This document shows positions 32,465 through 40,650 of a stretch of DNA of 64,000 nt, one piece after another. Source of the DNA: Rathayibacter sp. SW19 (GTDB lineage: Bacteria > Actinomycetota > Actinomycetes > Actinomycetales > Microbacteriaceae); NCBI RefSeq assembly GCF_030866825.1, contig NZ_CP133020.1:2666001-2730000 (forward strand). Reading direction: 5' to 3'. A program made the translations under genes and the position numbers. How positions within the stretch are numbered: position 1 is the stretch's first letter; the number at the start of each line of letters is the position of its first letter. The notes under the pieces are model-generated. The model was given only the letters and a program-made list of their open reading frames with translations, did no database searches and was not told the DNA's origin.

Positions 32465-33505
32465 ATGAGAATACAAAATGCGTTCCGCCTCGGATTGATC
32501 GGAACGCTGGGGGTCGGGCTCGGCCTGTTCATCCTGACGTCGATTGTCAGCCTGTCGACGATCCTCACCTATATCGGTGCCGCACTGTTTCTGGCCCTCG
32601 GGCTCGAACCGATCGTCGGCTTCATCGAGCGCAGGAAGGCTCCCCGCTGGGCGGCGCTGTTGATCGTAGTGGTCGTGCTTGTCGGCCTGCTTGCACTGCT
32701 GATGTGGGCGATCGTGCCGATCATCGTCGACCAGTCGACCCAGTTGGTCAAACAAGTCACCAAGTTCGTCGAGACGGGAACCTACCAGACCTGGTACCGA
32801 GACCTTCAACATCAATTCCCCGCAATCAACTTCGACGAAGCGCTGCAACAGGCCTGGTCTTACATTCAGAAGAATGTCGGCGGCATCACCGGTGGCATCC
32901 TGCAGGCCGGAATCGGCATCGTCAGCGGATTCTTCGGCGGCGTGATCGTGCTCATTCTGACGTTGTATTTCACTGGATCGCTCAACAACATCAAGCGCGC
33001 AACGTATGAGCTGGTGCCCGCGTCGAAGCGCGCACGCTTTTCCGACCTGGCGGAGCAGATCTCAGATTCTGTCGGCAAATACGTCATGGGGCAGGTGACG
33101 CTGGCACTGTGCAACGGTATTCTCAGCGCGATCTTCCTGACGATCATCGGCGCACCGTTCCCCCTGCTGCTAGCCGTGATCGCTTTCCTGTTCTCGCTGG
33201 TCCCCCTTGTGGGAACCCTCACCGGGTCCGTGATCATCGTTCTGCTCTCACTGCTGCTCGCGTCGCCGTTGACAGCGCTCGTGGCCGCCATCTGGTACAT
33301 CGTCTATATGCAGATCGAGGCATACGTACTGAGCCCGAACATCATGAACCGTGCGGTTTCGGTGCCAGGCGCTGTCGTCGTCATCGCGGCGTTGGCGGGC
33401 GGCTCGTTGCTCGGCATCCTCGGCGCGTTGATCGCAATTCCGGTGGCTGCCTCGATCATGCTCATCATCAAGCAGGTCGTGATTCCGCACCAGAACGAAA
33501 TCTGA
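32465..33505 (+). CDS. AI-2E family transporter (permease)
   Basis: A 346-residue membrane protein with about eight helices. The family features are the N-terminal pair of helices, a soluble loop around 95-140, and the C-terminal helices with PLVGTLTGSVIIVL and the signature NIMNRAVSVPGAVVVIAALAG...LGALIAIPVAA. The family includes TqsA-type exporters and Na+/H+ antiporters, so the substrate cannot be set. It follows the DivIVA-like gene by 22 bp. It ends 14 bp before a convergent hydrolase gene. Confidence 0.92.
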   Translation: MRIQNAFRLGLIGTLGVGLGLFILTSIVSLSTILTYIGAALFLALGLEPIVGFIERRKAPRWAALLIVVVVLVGLLALLMWAIVPIIVDQSTQLVKQVTKFVETGTYQTWYRDLQHQFPAINFDEALQQAWSYIQKNVGGITGGILQAGIGIVSGFFGGVIVLILTLYFTGSLNNIKRATYELVPASKRARFSDLAEQISDSVGKYVMGQVTLALCNGILSAIFLTIIGAPFPLLLAVIAFLFSLVPLVGTLTGSVIIVLLSLLLASPLTALVAAIWYIVYMQIEAYVLSPNIMNRAVSVPGAVVVIAALAGGSLLGILGALIAIPVAASIMLIIKQVVIPHQNEI

Positions 33506-33519
33506 CAAATCCGTAGCGG

Positions 33520-34275
33520 TCAGCGCTCGGCCGACCAGTGCGTCGGCAACGACTCTGCCGACCAGTGCGTCGGCAACGGCAACGCCGCCGGGTTGACAAT
33601 GGCCACGATTTCGCTCAGCACGCGTTTGGTGAGGTTCTCCCCCACCCAGAGATGCTTGCCGCCTTCGACGGCGATCACACGCGCGTTCGGCACGACCGCG
33701 AACCGTTTCCGCGCTTCTTCCGGTTGCAAATACGTGTCGTGCTCCGGAATCAGCGCAATCAACGGGCGCGGGTCGTCCGCCCACGCCGCGAGCTCTGCGT
33801 CGGTCGCCCTGTGCAGCGGTGGTGAGAGCAAGATCGCACCGTCGATCGGATGCTGCCTGCCGTACTTGAGCGCAATCTCGGTGCCGAACGACCATCCGAC
33901 GAGCCACGGATGCGGCAAGCCACGTTCGTGAACGAATGCCATTGCCGCTGCGAGGTCGAGGCGCTCCGCACCACCGCCGTCAAAGCTGCCTTCACTGGTG
34001 CCGCGCGGAGAATGGGTTCCGCGGGTGTTGAAACGCAGCACGGCCACCTCAGCCAGCGCGGGCAACCGCGCCGCAGCCTTTCGGAGGATGTGCGAATCCA
34101 TGAAGCCACCTGCGGTCGGCAGCGGATGCAGCGTCACCAAGGTTGCCACCGGGTCACGCTCGATAGGCAGCGCGAGCTCTCCGACGAGTGTGAGTCCGTC
34201 TTCCGTGTGCAGCTCGATGTTCTCGCGTCGCGCGGGCAGTTCCACGCCGCCGCGGAGTTCGAGCGGATCCTGCAT
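33520..34275 (-). CDS. alpha/beta hydrolase (dienelactone hydrolase/KTEN-like)
   Basis: A 251-residue alpha/beta hydrolase. Its order is strand VATLVTLHPLPTAGGFMDSH, FNTRGTHSPRGTSEG, the nucleophile elbow LVGWSFGTEIAL (Ser), Asp in LIPEHDTYLQ and His in VEGGKHLWVG. This is the pattern of the YpmR/DUF-type serine hydrolases acting on small esters. The start is either ATG 34275 or GTG 34284; the latter lies five bases after the upstream stop. The C terminus ends in a duplicated nonapeptide, LPTHWSAES/LPTHWSAER, encoded by a 27-bp tandem repeat. Confidence 0.88.
   Translation of the reverse strand: MQDPLELRGGVELPARRENIELHTEDGLTLVGELALPIERDPVATLVTLHPLPTAGGFMDSHILRKAAARLPALAEVAVLRFNTRGTHSPRGTSEGSFDGGGAERLDLAAAMAFVHERGLPHPWLVGWSFGTEIALKYGRQHPIDGAILLSPPLHRATDAELAAWADDPRPLIALIPEHDTYLQPEEARKRFAVVPNARVIAVEGGKHLWVGENLTKRVLSEIVAIVNPAALPLPTHWSAESLPTHWSAER
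33530..33578. repeat. 27-bp tandem duplication in the hydrolase 3' end
   Basis: The 22-bp core beginning GCCGACCAGTGCGTCGGCAA occurs twice with a 27-bp period and adds nine residues to the C terminus of the hydrolase without breaking the frame. Confidence 0.85.
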
Positions 34276-34289
34276 CTGTTTCACGGACG

Positions 34290-34607
34290 TCAACTCACTT
34301 TCCAGCAGTGCACATGCCAGTGCCTGCGGGCCGCAATATCGGAGGCATCGCCGAGTACGCCATCCGCTCGCCACGCGACAACATGAGCGACGCCCGGGTC
34401 GATCTCCTGCTCACAACCGGGGCAGACGTAGGTCTTGACCGCCTGGGCCGATGAAATCGGTTGTACATTCCAGGCGAAGCCTCGGCGCTGCTCCGTGCGG
34501 CGCCACCCCGACATGAGGTGGTTCAGCGTCAACTCGTCCTCGTCTGCCGCCGCGAGGTGGGAGGCCTGAGGGGATTTTCGCCCGCGGGGTCGGTTGCTGC
34601 GCGGCAT
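34290..34607 (-). CDS. conserved small protein with CxxC pair, function unknown
   Basis: A 105-residue protein conserved in Microbacteriaceae, in which similar genes are often labelled ATP/GTP-binding without evidence. The basic N terminus (MPRSNRPRGRK) is followed by an acidic helix. A C-terminal zinc-ribbon-like part contains YVCPGCEQEIDPGVAHVVAW and RHWHVHCW, giving possible Cys/His metal ligands. It precedes the hydrolase by 5-15 bp and is probably in one operon with it. Confidence 0.8.
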   Translation of the reverse strand: MPRSNRPRGRKSPQASHLAAADEDELTLNHLMSGWRRTEQRRGFAWNVQPISSAQAVKTYVCPGCEQEIDPGVAHVVAWRADGVLGDASDIAARRHWHVHCWKVS

Positions 34608-34649
34608 GAGTCCAGTCTAGAAGATCGCGCCGCCGCAGATTGCGTACCG

Positions 34650-35426
34650 CTAATACCAGCCGGTCGACTCCGAATGATTCCACGCCCCGCACGGGGTTCC
34701 GTAGCGGCCGATCACGTAGCCGAGGCCCCAGTTGATCTGGGTTGCCGCACTCGTCTGCCAATCCGCACCCGCCGACGCCATTTTACTGCCGGGAAGAGCC
34801 TGAGGAATGCCGTACGCGCCACTCCCGGCGTTGTAGGCGTACACATTCCAGTGAGATTCACGGTTCCACAGGGCGACCAGGCAGTTGAACTGGTCGTTTC
34901 CCATTCCGCGGGCCTGTAGGGCGGTCAACGCATATGCCTGAGCGCTCCCGGGGTCCGGTGTGCCGACGGCGGGCGCACCGCCGGAGCCGGACGACGAGGA
35001 CGGAACCACGACAACAGGAGGCGGTGGTGGTGGTTTCGGCTTTTCCTTCACGGTATATGCCTCACGGGTTACCGTGTTCTCGTAGCCGGCGGCGACGGCG
35101 AGGTCTTGGATCGGTTGACCTTCGAATCGATCGCTGTGCCCGAGCGCGAAATCGGGAGAGGCCGTCGCACCCGAGTATGGATCGACGATGTTCACCAGGA
35201 GAAAGCCGACAGCCGCGAGGAAGGCCAGGCTGACGAAGAACGGGCGGGACTTATTGCGACGCCCTGAGCGCTTCGTGCCGTCAGAATTCGGCTGCGTCGG
35301 CGGCCCCTTGCGCGCATCGGCCGCGGGCGTTGAAGCAAGATGCGAGTGGGGTCCCTTACGGACGACCCCGACCGGCTTCGCTGGTGCAAGGGGCGTCGTT
35401 GTTCCTTGATGCCTACCCACGATCAC
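34650..35426 (-). CDS. membrane-anchored lytic transglycosylase-like (SLT fold) protein
   Basis: A 258-residue protein. A basic cytoplasmic N terminus (1-60), one helix (FFVSLAFLAAVGFLLVNIV), then an extracellular Pro-rich linker (KPKPPPPPPVVVV) and a C-terminal SLT/aggregation-promoting-factor-type domain: FNCLVALWNRESHWNVYAYN with the probable catalytic Glu in NRESHW, GAYGIPQALPGSKM and WGLGYVIGRYGTPCGAW. It is expected to cleave peptidoglycan at the cell surface. The GTG start at 35426 is uncertain. It stands alone between the small CxxC gene and the DivIVA-domain gene. Confidence 0.88.
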   Translation of the reverse strand: MIVGRHQGTTTPLAPAKPVGVVRKGPHSHLASTPAADARKGPPTQPNSDGTKRSGRRNKSRPFFVSLAFLAAVGFLLVNIVDPYSGATASPDFALGHSDRFEGQPIQDLAVAAGYENTVTREAYTVKEKPKPPPPPPVVVVPSSSSGSGGAPAVGTPDPGSAQAYALTALQARGMGNDQFNCLVALWNRESHWNVYAYNAGSGAYGIPQALPGSKMASAGADWQTSAATQINWGLGYVIGRYGTPCGAWNHSESTGWY

Positions 35427-35474
35427 AAAACCATAACGAAGATCGAGGCGTCATGCCAACCCGAACACGCAAAC

Positions 35475-36023
35475 TCAGCGAACAGCCAGCATCACATCCG
35501 TCACGCTGTCAAGCAGCAAGTCGACCTGAATTTCGCGGTACCCGCCCCGCTTCGGGCGAAAGACAGCCGTGCGCACCTCATCGATGCTCATCGGCTTGCC
35601 GTCCCTGAAGTAGCGCAGCAAGCGCTTGCTGAACCGGTCAACATCCGCTCGGTTGTAGCCGTGCGAGAGGAAGCTCGTGCGCGCGAAGCGCTGCCCCTCG
35701 TCGCGGCTGAGGCGGTTGATGATCACCTGGGCCGTAGCACGCGCCTCCTCGAGTCGCTGCTGCCGTTCAGCGTCGGTCAATGCATGCTCGCGTTCGCGCG
35801 CTGCGAATGCGTCCTCGAGGCGCTCCAGGGCGGCATCGACAAGTTCGGTCGCATACCCACCCTTGTGCATCGAGAACGCCGTGTGCCGAATCTCCTCCGC
35901 CGTCAGCGGCGCGAGGTCTGCGTCTGTTCCGTCGTAGGACGCCCGAGCGCGATTCAGGAACGCGTCGACCTCCGCGGTCTTGTAACCCGGCTTGGACTTT
36001 CGGGCGGTCGGAAAGGTGCTCAC
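35475..36023 (-). CDS. DivIVA-domain protein with two DivIVA-like motifs
   Basis: A 182-residue protein. The DivI1A-type motif GYKTAEVDAFLNRAR is near the N terminus and a second GYNRADVDRFSKRLLRYF lies at about 120-138. Each is followed by a DIRxxxFxxxxxGY-like segment (EIRHTAFSMHKGGYATELVD; EVRTAVFRPKRGGYREIQVD). A short coiled coil with ERQQRLEEARA joins them. Proteins of this type are thought to bind membrane at sites of growth. It sits 21 bp downstream of cdsA, possibly the last gene of the rpsB-cdsA operon. Confidence 0.88.
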   Translation of the reverse strand: MSTFPTARKSKPGYKTAEVDAFLNRARASYDGTDADLAPLTAEEIRHTAFSMHKGGYATELVDAALERLEDAFAAREREHALTDAERQQRLEEARATAQVIINRLSRDEGQRFARTSFLSHGYNRADVDRFSKRLLRYFRDGKPMSIDEVRTAVFRPKRGGYREIQVDLLLDSVTDVMLAVR

Positions 36024-36044
36024 CGCCCTATTCTGCCAAATCCG

Positions 36045-37037
36045 TTAGCCGAATATCTGGAACAACGCGTACGCGGCCACGGCCGAGGGCAGAATCGAGT
36101 CGAGCCGGTCCAGGAATCCCCCATGCCCCGGCAACCAGGAACTCATGTCCTTCACGCCGATGTCACGCTTGATCAGCGACTCTGCGAGATCGCCGAGAGT
36201 TGCTGTCAGCAGAATCACGACCCCGAAAATCACGCCGAACCAGACAGGTTGATGCACCATGAAGACGGCGAGCAGAACGCCGGCGATGATGCTGGTCACG
36301 ACGGCGCCCGCAAAGCCTTCCCAGGTTTTCTTCGGGCTGATCGACGGAGCCATCGGATGCTTACCGAACAGTAATCCGCTGGCATACGCACCGGTGTCCG
36401 CCGCCACCACAAGGACGATGAAAGCCAGGGTCCACCACTGACCGCCATCCTTTTCCAGCAGAAGCACCGAGAAGCTCGCCAGCAGTGCGGCATACATCTG
36501 CACGAAGGCGATTGCCCCGAGATCTCTGCCTAACGCGCTTCGCTTGGTGCGATGACGGGGTGAGATCGCCATCGCCAGGCGCCACACCCAGCAGAGCACG
36601 AGGCCTGCACCGAGCGCGACCAACTGGCCGGTCTCCTGACCGTAGTACGCGGCGGGGATGATCGCGACCGCTGCGATGACAGTTGGCACGCGCGGAAGCA
36701 GGTAGCCCGCCCCACGAAGTGCGTGCGTCAATTCGAATGCGCCGAACGCAGCGCAGGCCGCCGCCACGACCATGAAGATCTCTTTGATGAAGATCAAGCT
36801 GATCAACAGGACGGCGCCGAACGCGAGGCCGATCAGAATGGCGAGAATCAGATTGCGGCCGGTGCGTGCCCGAATGCGCTCGTTGGTCGCATCCAGTTGC
36901 GCCTTCGTCGCCTGCACCTGGCGCTCGATGTCGGCGCGGGTCGATTTCACCTGGGCTCGGAATTCGGCGTGCGACGGATGCCCTGTTCCCGTAGGAGAAG
37001 CGGGCCTGTCCGGGTCCTGCGACGGATCGTTCGCCAT
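36045..37037 (-). CDS. cdsA: phosphatidate cytidylyltransferase
   Basis: A 330-residue membrane enzyme making CDP-diacylglycerol from phosphatidate and CTP. About eight helices follow a charged coiled N terminus (residues 20-60, AQVKSTRADIERQVQATKAQ). The CTP transferase signature is visible as SPKKTWEGFAGAVV and DLAESLIKRDIGVKD...LPGHGGFLDRLDS. It lies 6 bp after the frr stop in the conserved rpsB-tsf-pyrH-frr-cdsA order. Confidence 0.96.
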   Translation of the reverse strand: MANDPSQDPDRPASPTGTGHPSHAEFRAQVKSTRADIERQVQATKAQLDATNERIRARTGRNLILAILIGLAFGAVLLISLIFIKEIFMVVAAACAAFGAFELTHALRGAGYLLPRVPTVIAAVAIIPAAYYGQETGQLVALGAGLVLCWVWRLAMAISPRHRTKRSALGRDLGAIAFVQMYAALLASFSVLLLEKDGGQWWTLAFIVLVVAADTGAYASGLLFGKHPMAPSISPKKTWEGFAGAVVTSIIAGVLLAVFMVHQPVWFGVIFGVVILLTATLGDLAESLIKRDIGVKDMSSWLPGHGGFLDRLDSILPSAVAAYALFQIFG

Positions 37038-37043
37038 GGCTGC

Positions 37044-37598
37044 CTATACCTCGAGCAGTTCGGCTTCCTTGCGCCCGAGTGCCTCGTCGATGGCATCCAC
37101 GTGGCGTTTGGTGACCTGCTCTAATTCCTTTTCGCCGCGAGCCACCTCATCGTCGCCGAACTCAGACTTCAGGCCGTCGAGTTCATCTTTCGCCTTCCGG
37201 CGCACGTTGCGCACGGAGACCTTGGCGTCTTCGGCTTTGCTGCGCACGATCTTCACGTATTCGCGGCGCCGATCCTGCGTCAGTTCGGGCATCGTCACCC
37301 GGATGATCGTTCCGTCATTGCTCGGATTCGCGCCGAGGTTCGGCGTAGCGACGATCGCCTTCTCGATCTCCTTGAGTGCGCTCTTGTCGTACGGCGTGAT
37401 GACCAGCATTCGCGCTTCCGGATTCTGCATCGACGCAAGTTGCCCCAACGGGGTCGGCGATCCGTAATAGTCGACCAGGATTTTCTGGAACAACTGCGGA
37501 TTCGCACGGCCGGTCCGCACGGTCGCGAAGTCGTCTTTCGCGACTTCGACAGCCTTACCCATGCGCTCGGCCGCTGCCGAAAGTACGTCCGCGATCAC
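37044..37598 (-). CDS. frr: ribosome recycling factor
   Basis: A 184-residue RRF that, with EF-G, splits the post-termination ribosome. The motifs FATVRTGRANPQLFQKI and the C-terminal RRKAKDELD...EKELEQVTKRHVDAID are typical. The start is decided by the ribosome binding site: AAAGGAG (37603-37609 on the minus strand) precedes GTG at 37598 by four bases, while the GTG at 37604 overlaps that site and cannot be used. It is in the operon with pyrH, 33 bp downstream. Confidence 0.96.
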   Translation of the reverse strand: MIADVLSAAAERMGKAVEVAKDDFATVRTGRANPQLFQKILVDYYGSPTPLGQLASMQNPEARMLVITPYDKSALKEIEKAIVATPNLGANPSNDGTIIRVTMPELTQDRRREYVKIVRSKAEDAKVSVRNVRRKAKDELDGLKSEFGDDEVARGEKELEQVTKRHVDAIDEALGRKEAELLEV

Positions 37599-37631
37599 GG
37601 TCACTCCTTTGAAAGATCGATTGGGTCCAGC

Positions 37632-38348
37632 TTAGTTGGAGACCAGAGTGCCGAGTGCCTTGCCGAGAATTGCAGCCGTCACGTTCCCGCTTGGCTGCAT
37701 GCCGAACACTTGCATCGGCATCCCGTTGTCCATGCACAGGCTGAACGCGGTCGAGTCGACGACCTTGAGCCCCTGTTGCAGCGCGTCTTGATAGGTGATT
37801 CGGTCGATCTTCACCGCTTGGGGGTTCGTGCGCGGATCGGCGCTGTACACGCCGTCGACGCCGTTCTTCGCAACGAGCACGACGTCTGCATCGATTTCGA
37901 GCGCCCGCTGGGCGGCGACGGTATCTGTTGAAAAATACGGGAGTCCGGCTCCTGCACCGAAAATGACGACGCGGCCCTTTTCAAGGTGCCGCTCTGCACG
38001 ACGAGGAATGTACGGTTCCGCGACCTGAGTCATCGAGATGGCCGACTGAACACGCGTGGCCGCACCGGCCTGCTCCAGGAAATCCTGCAGAGCCAATGCG
38101 TTCATGACTGTTCCCAGCATGCCCATGTAGTCGGCGCGACCGCGGTCCATCCCGCGTTGGCTGAGCTCAGCACCACGGAAGAAGTTTCCACCGCCGACGA
38201 CAATCGCGACTTCGACGTCTTCTGCAGCGCGCGCTATCTCGCGGGCGAGAGCGCTTACGACGTCTGGATTGACGCCGAGGGAACCCCCTCCGAACGCCTC
38301 CCCTGAGAGCTTGAGCAGGACTCGGCGCCTCTTCGGTAGTTCCGTCAT
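37632..38348 (-). CDS. pyrH: uridylate kinase (UMP kinase)
   Basis: A 238-residue amino-acid-kinase-fold enzyme, UMP + ATP to UDP, feeding pyrimidine nucleotides and cell-wall precursors. Landmarks are VLLKLSGEAFGG, VVGGGNFFRG, DRGRADYMGMLGTVMNALAL and the DADVVLVAKNGVDGVYSADP segment. The gene is separated from tsf by a 139-bp gap with a strong hairpin, so it probably has its own promoter as well. Confidence 0.97.
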   Translation of the reverse strand: MTELPKRRRVLLKLSGEAFGGGSLGVNPDVVSALAREIARAAEDVEVAIVVGGGNFFRGAELSQRGMDRGRADYMGMLGTVMNALALQDFLEQAGAATRVQSAISMTQVAEPYIPRRAERHLEKGRVVIFGAGAGLPYFSTDTVAAQRALEIDADVVLVAKNGVDGVYSADPRTNPQAVKIDRITYQDALQQGLKVVDSTAFSLCMDNGMPMQVFGMQPSGNVTAAILGKALGTLVSN

Positions 38349-38426
38349 GTGTGCGTCCTTCCGTCAGACCCTGTCTAAAACTAGCGTGCCGCGGCGCGCT
38401 TCCGTCACCCGTGCCGCTCACAGAGC

Positions 38427-38462
38427 GAGGAAGCCCGGACCGCAAGGGATCCGGGCTTCCTC
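38427..38462 (-). terminator. hairpin terminator after tsf
   Basis: A perfect 13-bp stem, GAGGAAGCCCGGA (38427-38439) pairing with TCCGGGCTTCCTC (38450-38462), with a 10-base loop, starts 26 bp after the tsf stop. No U-run follows, as is common in actinobacteria. It probably ends or attenuates the rpsB-tsf transcript before pyrH. Confidence 0.75.
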
Positions 38463-38487
38463 CGCTACCGATGCGCTTCTGGCGGCG

Positions 38488-39327
38488 TCAGGCGCCGACC
38501 TTGAAGCGAACAAAGCCGCTGACGGTCAAGCCTGCGTCAGCCAGCACGGTGCCAACCGCCAACTTGTTGTCTTTTGCGTAGTCCTGCTCGAGCAGCGCGA
38601 CCTGTTTGAAGTAAGCGTGCAGCCGGCCATCGATGATCTTCGGCAGCGCGGCCTCGGGCTTGCCCTCGTTGCGCGAGATCTCCTCGACGATGCGGCGCTC
38701 GTTCTCGACGGCGTCTGTGGGAACGTCCTCACGGGCGAGATACTCGGGGTTGGCGAACGAGATGTGCTGGGCGATGCTGCGCGCCGTCTCGGCATCCGTC
38801 CCGCTGTATCCGACGATGACACCCACTTGCGGCGGCAGATCTTTCGATGTCTTGTGCAGGTAGATCGCGAAGTGCTCGCCGGAGACGACCGCGACGCGAC
38901 GCAGTTCGATCTTCTCGCCGAGGATGGCGGCTTCGCCGTCGATCAACTCCGCGACAGTCCCGTCACCGGCCGACGTTTTCGCGGGCGCCGCCAGCGCGGC
39001 TTCCACTGTGGTTGCACCGGCAGCAGCTACAGCCTCGAGCAGCTTGTCTGCCAGGGCAATGAATTTCTCACCCTTTGCGACGAAGTCAGTCTCGCATGCG
39101 AGCTCGATCAGCGTTGCGGTGCTGCCGTTCTCCTTCGCGGCGACGAGGCCCTCGCTCGTGGAGCGATCGGCACGTTTCGCGTTACCCTTCGCCCCCTTGA
39201 GTCGCAGAATCTCCGTCGCCTTTTCGAGGTCGCCCTCCGCTTCGACGAGCGCATTCTTCGTGTCGACCATTCCCGTGCCCAGCTGCTCGCGCAGCGTCTT
39301 GACATCGGCAACGCTGAAATTTGCCAT
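38488..39327 (-). CDS. tsf: translation elongation factor Ts
   Basis: The 279-residue nucleotide-exchange factor for EF-Tu. The UBA-like N terminus and core motif are visible: VKTLREQLGTGMVDTKNALVEA, then ELACETDFVAKGEKF. The C-terminal dimerisation part contains FVRFKVG. It lies 32 bp after rpsB in the usual rpsB-tsf operon. Confidence 0.97.
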   Translation of the reverse strand: MANFSVADVKTLREQLGTGMVDTKNALVEAEGDLEKATEILRLKGAKGNAKRADRSTSEGLVAAKENGSTATLIELACETDFVAKGEKFIALADKLLEAVAAAGATTVEAALAAPAKTSAGDGTVAELIDGEAAILGEKIELRRVAVVSGEHFAIYLHKTSKDLPPQVGVIVGYSGTDAETARSIAQHISFANPEYLAREDVPTDAVENERRIVEEISRNEGKPEAALPKIIDGRLHAYFKQVALLEQDYAKDNKLAVGTVLADAGLTVSGFVRFKVGA

Positions 39328-39359
39328 TACGTGTGAACTCCTTGAATTGAAGAAAAGGT

Positions 39360-40352
39360 CTATTCGGACGCTGTCGCGGTCTCGCCGGCTTCCTCGACGA
39401 CCTCAGCCTCGACGGCGACGGGCTCGTCTGCGGCGTCCTCAACGGCGACAGTCTCGACGACGGCGGGCTCATCTGCAGCTGCTTCGACCTGCTCAGCCGT
39501 GGCGACCTCAGCGGTCGTCGCCTCCTTCTTGGCCTCATTGAGGTTCGCGACCTTCTCGGTGTCGGCGCTGGACTGCGTCGGCATGTCGTCTTCCGAGGCC
39601 TGCAGCAGTTCGCGCTCCCACTCGGCAAGCGGCTCAGCGGGCTCTTCGCCCTCCTCCGGCTTCTGGTGGCGTTGGATCAGGCCCTCTGCCGCCGCATCCG
39701 CCACAATCCGCGTCAGCAGGCTGACGGAACGGATGGCGTCGTCATTGCCCGGAATCGGGTACTGCACCTCGTCGGGATCGCAGTTCGTGTCGAGGATGCC
39801 GATGACCGGGATGCCCAGCTTCTTGGCTTCGTCGATCGCGAGGTGCTCCTTCTTGGTGTCGACGACCCACAGGGCACTCGGCGTCTTCGTCAGGTTGCGG
39901 ATGCCGCCAAGTGACTTGTGCAGCTTGTCGAGCTCGCGCTTCTTGATCAGAAGTTCTTTCTTGGTGAAACCGCTCGTCGTGCCCTCGTAGTCGAGCTCCT
40001 CGAGTTCCTTCATGCGCGCGAGACGCTTGGAGACGGTCTGGAAGTTGGTCAGCAAGCCGCCCAGCCAGCGCTGGTTGACATAGGGCTGGCCGACACGCGT
40101 CGCCTGCTCGGAAATCGCGTTCTGTGCCTGCTTCTTAGTGCCGACGAACAGGATGGTGCCCCCGTGCGCGACCGTCTCCTTCACGAAGTCGTAGGTCGTG
40201 TCGATGTAGGTCAGCGACTGCTGCAGATCGATGATGTAGCTGCCACTGCGTTCGGTCAGGATGAAGCGCTTCATCTTCGGGTTCCAGCGGCGGGTCTGGT
40301 GTCCGAAGTGGACGCCGCTGTCGAGCAGCTGGCGCATTGTTACGACGGCCAT
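39360..40352 (-). CDS. rpsB: 30S ribosomal protein S2 with long acidic tail
   Basis: A 330-residue uS2 protein. The core (1-250) has MRQLLDSGVHFGHQTRRWNP, the coiled helices with FVGTKKQAQNAISEQA and IPVIGILDTNCDPDEVQYPI. Residues ~260-330 form a low-complexity Ala/Glu/Val tail (EVATAEQVEAAADEPAVVE-like), which is absent from the ~255-residue standard form but common in high-GC actinobacteria. An AGGAGA site precedes the ATG. It is first in the operon with tsf. Confidence 0.97.
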   Translation of the reverse strand: MAVVTMRQLLDSGVHFGHQTRRWNPKMKRFILTERSGSYIIDLQQSLTYIDTTYDFVKETVAHGGTILFVGTKKQAQNAISEQATRVGQPYVNQRWLGGLLTNFQTVSKRLARMKELEELDYEGTTSGFTKKELLIKKRELDKLHKSLGGIRNLTKTPSALWVVDTKKEHLAIDEAKKLGIPVIGILDTNCDPDEVQYPIPGNDDAIRSVSLLTRIVADAAAEGLIQRHQKPEEGEEPAEPLAEWERELLQASEDDMPTQSSADTEKVANLNEAKKEATTAEVATAEQVEAAADEPAVVETVAVEDAADEPVAVEAEVVEEAGETATASE

Positions 40353-40650
40353 GGCCGTTCTCCTATTCTTGACAGCGCACAGCGCGTGGCTGCAACGGTG
40401 TCATTCGGTTTTTGTGCGGATCGGTTGATCCCACTCCTGGTGCCCGACAGACATCCGCCCCGATTTTTATGAACTCGTGTTTATGAACTCGTGTTCATCG
40501 GGGACCGGTGGATGCGACTGCCTCTGCGATCACGCGGTGATCGGCATTGCGGGCACGCGTAGTCACCTCGACATGCGAGGTGCATCAAGAATCATAACAT
40601 CTGCGCGGCGGCGCTCGTGGCGCCGGTCAGTTTTGGCCTGCTGACTCGTT
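40353..40650. promoter_or_regulatory. rpsB leader/promoter region, about 300 bp
   Basis: No gene is seen. It holds a 14-bp tandem repeat TTTATGAACTCGTG (40466-40493) inside a larger foldback whose outer stem is CCCCGAT (40458-40464) with ATCGGGG (40497-40503). It also holds the palindrome CGATCACGCGGTGATCG (40527-40543) and a small hairpin CACCTCG/CGAGGTG at about 40572-40590, the last near the end of the transporter transcript. The structures are 100-190 bases upstream of the rpsB start and may serve promoter control or S2 autoregulation; this is inference. Confidence 0.45.
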
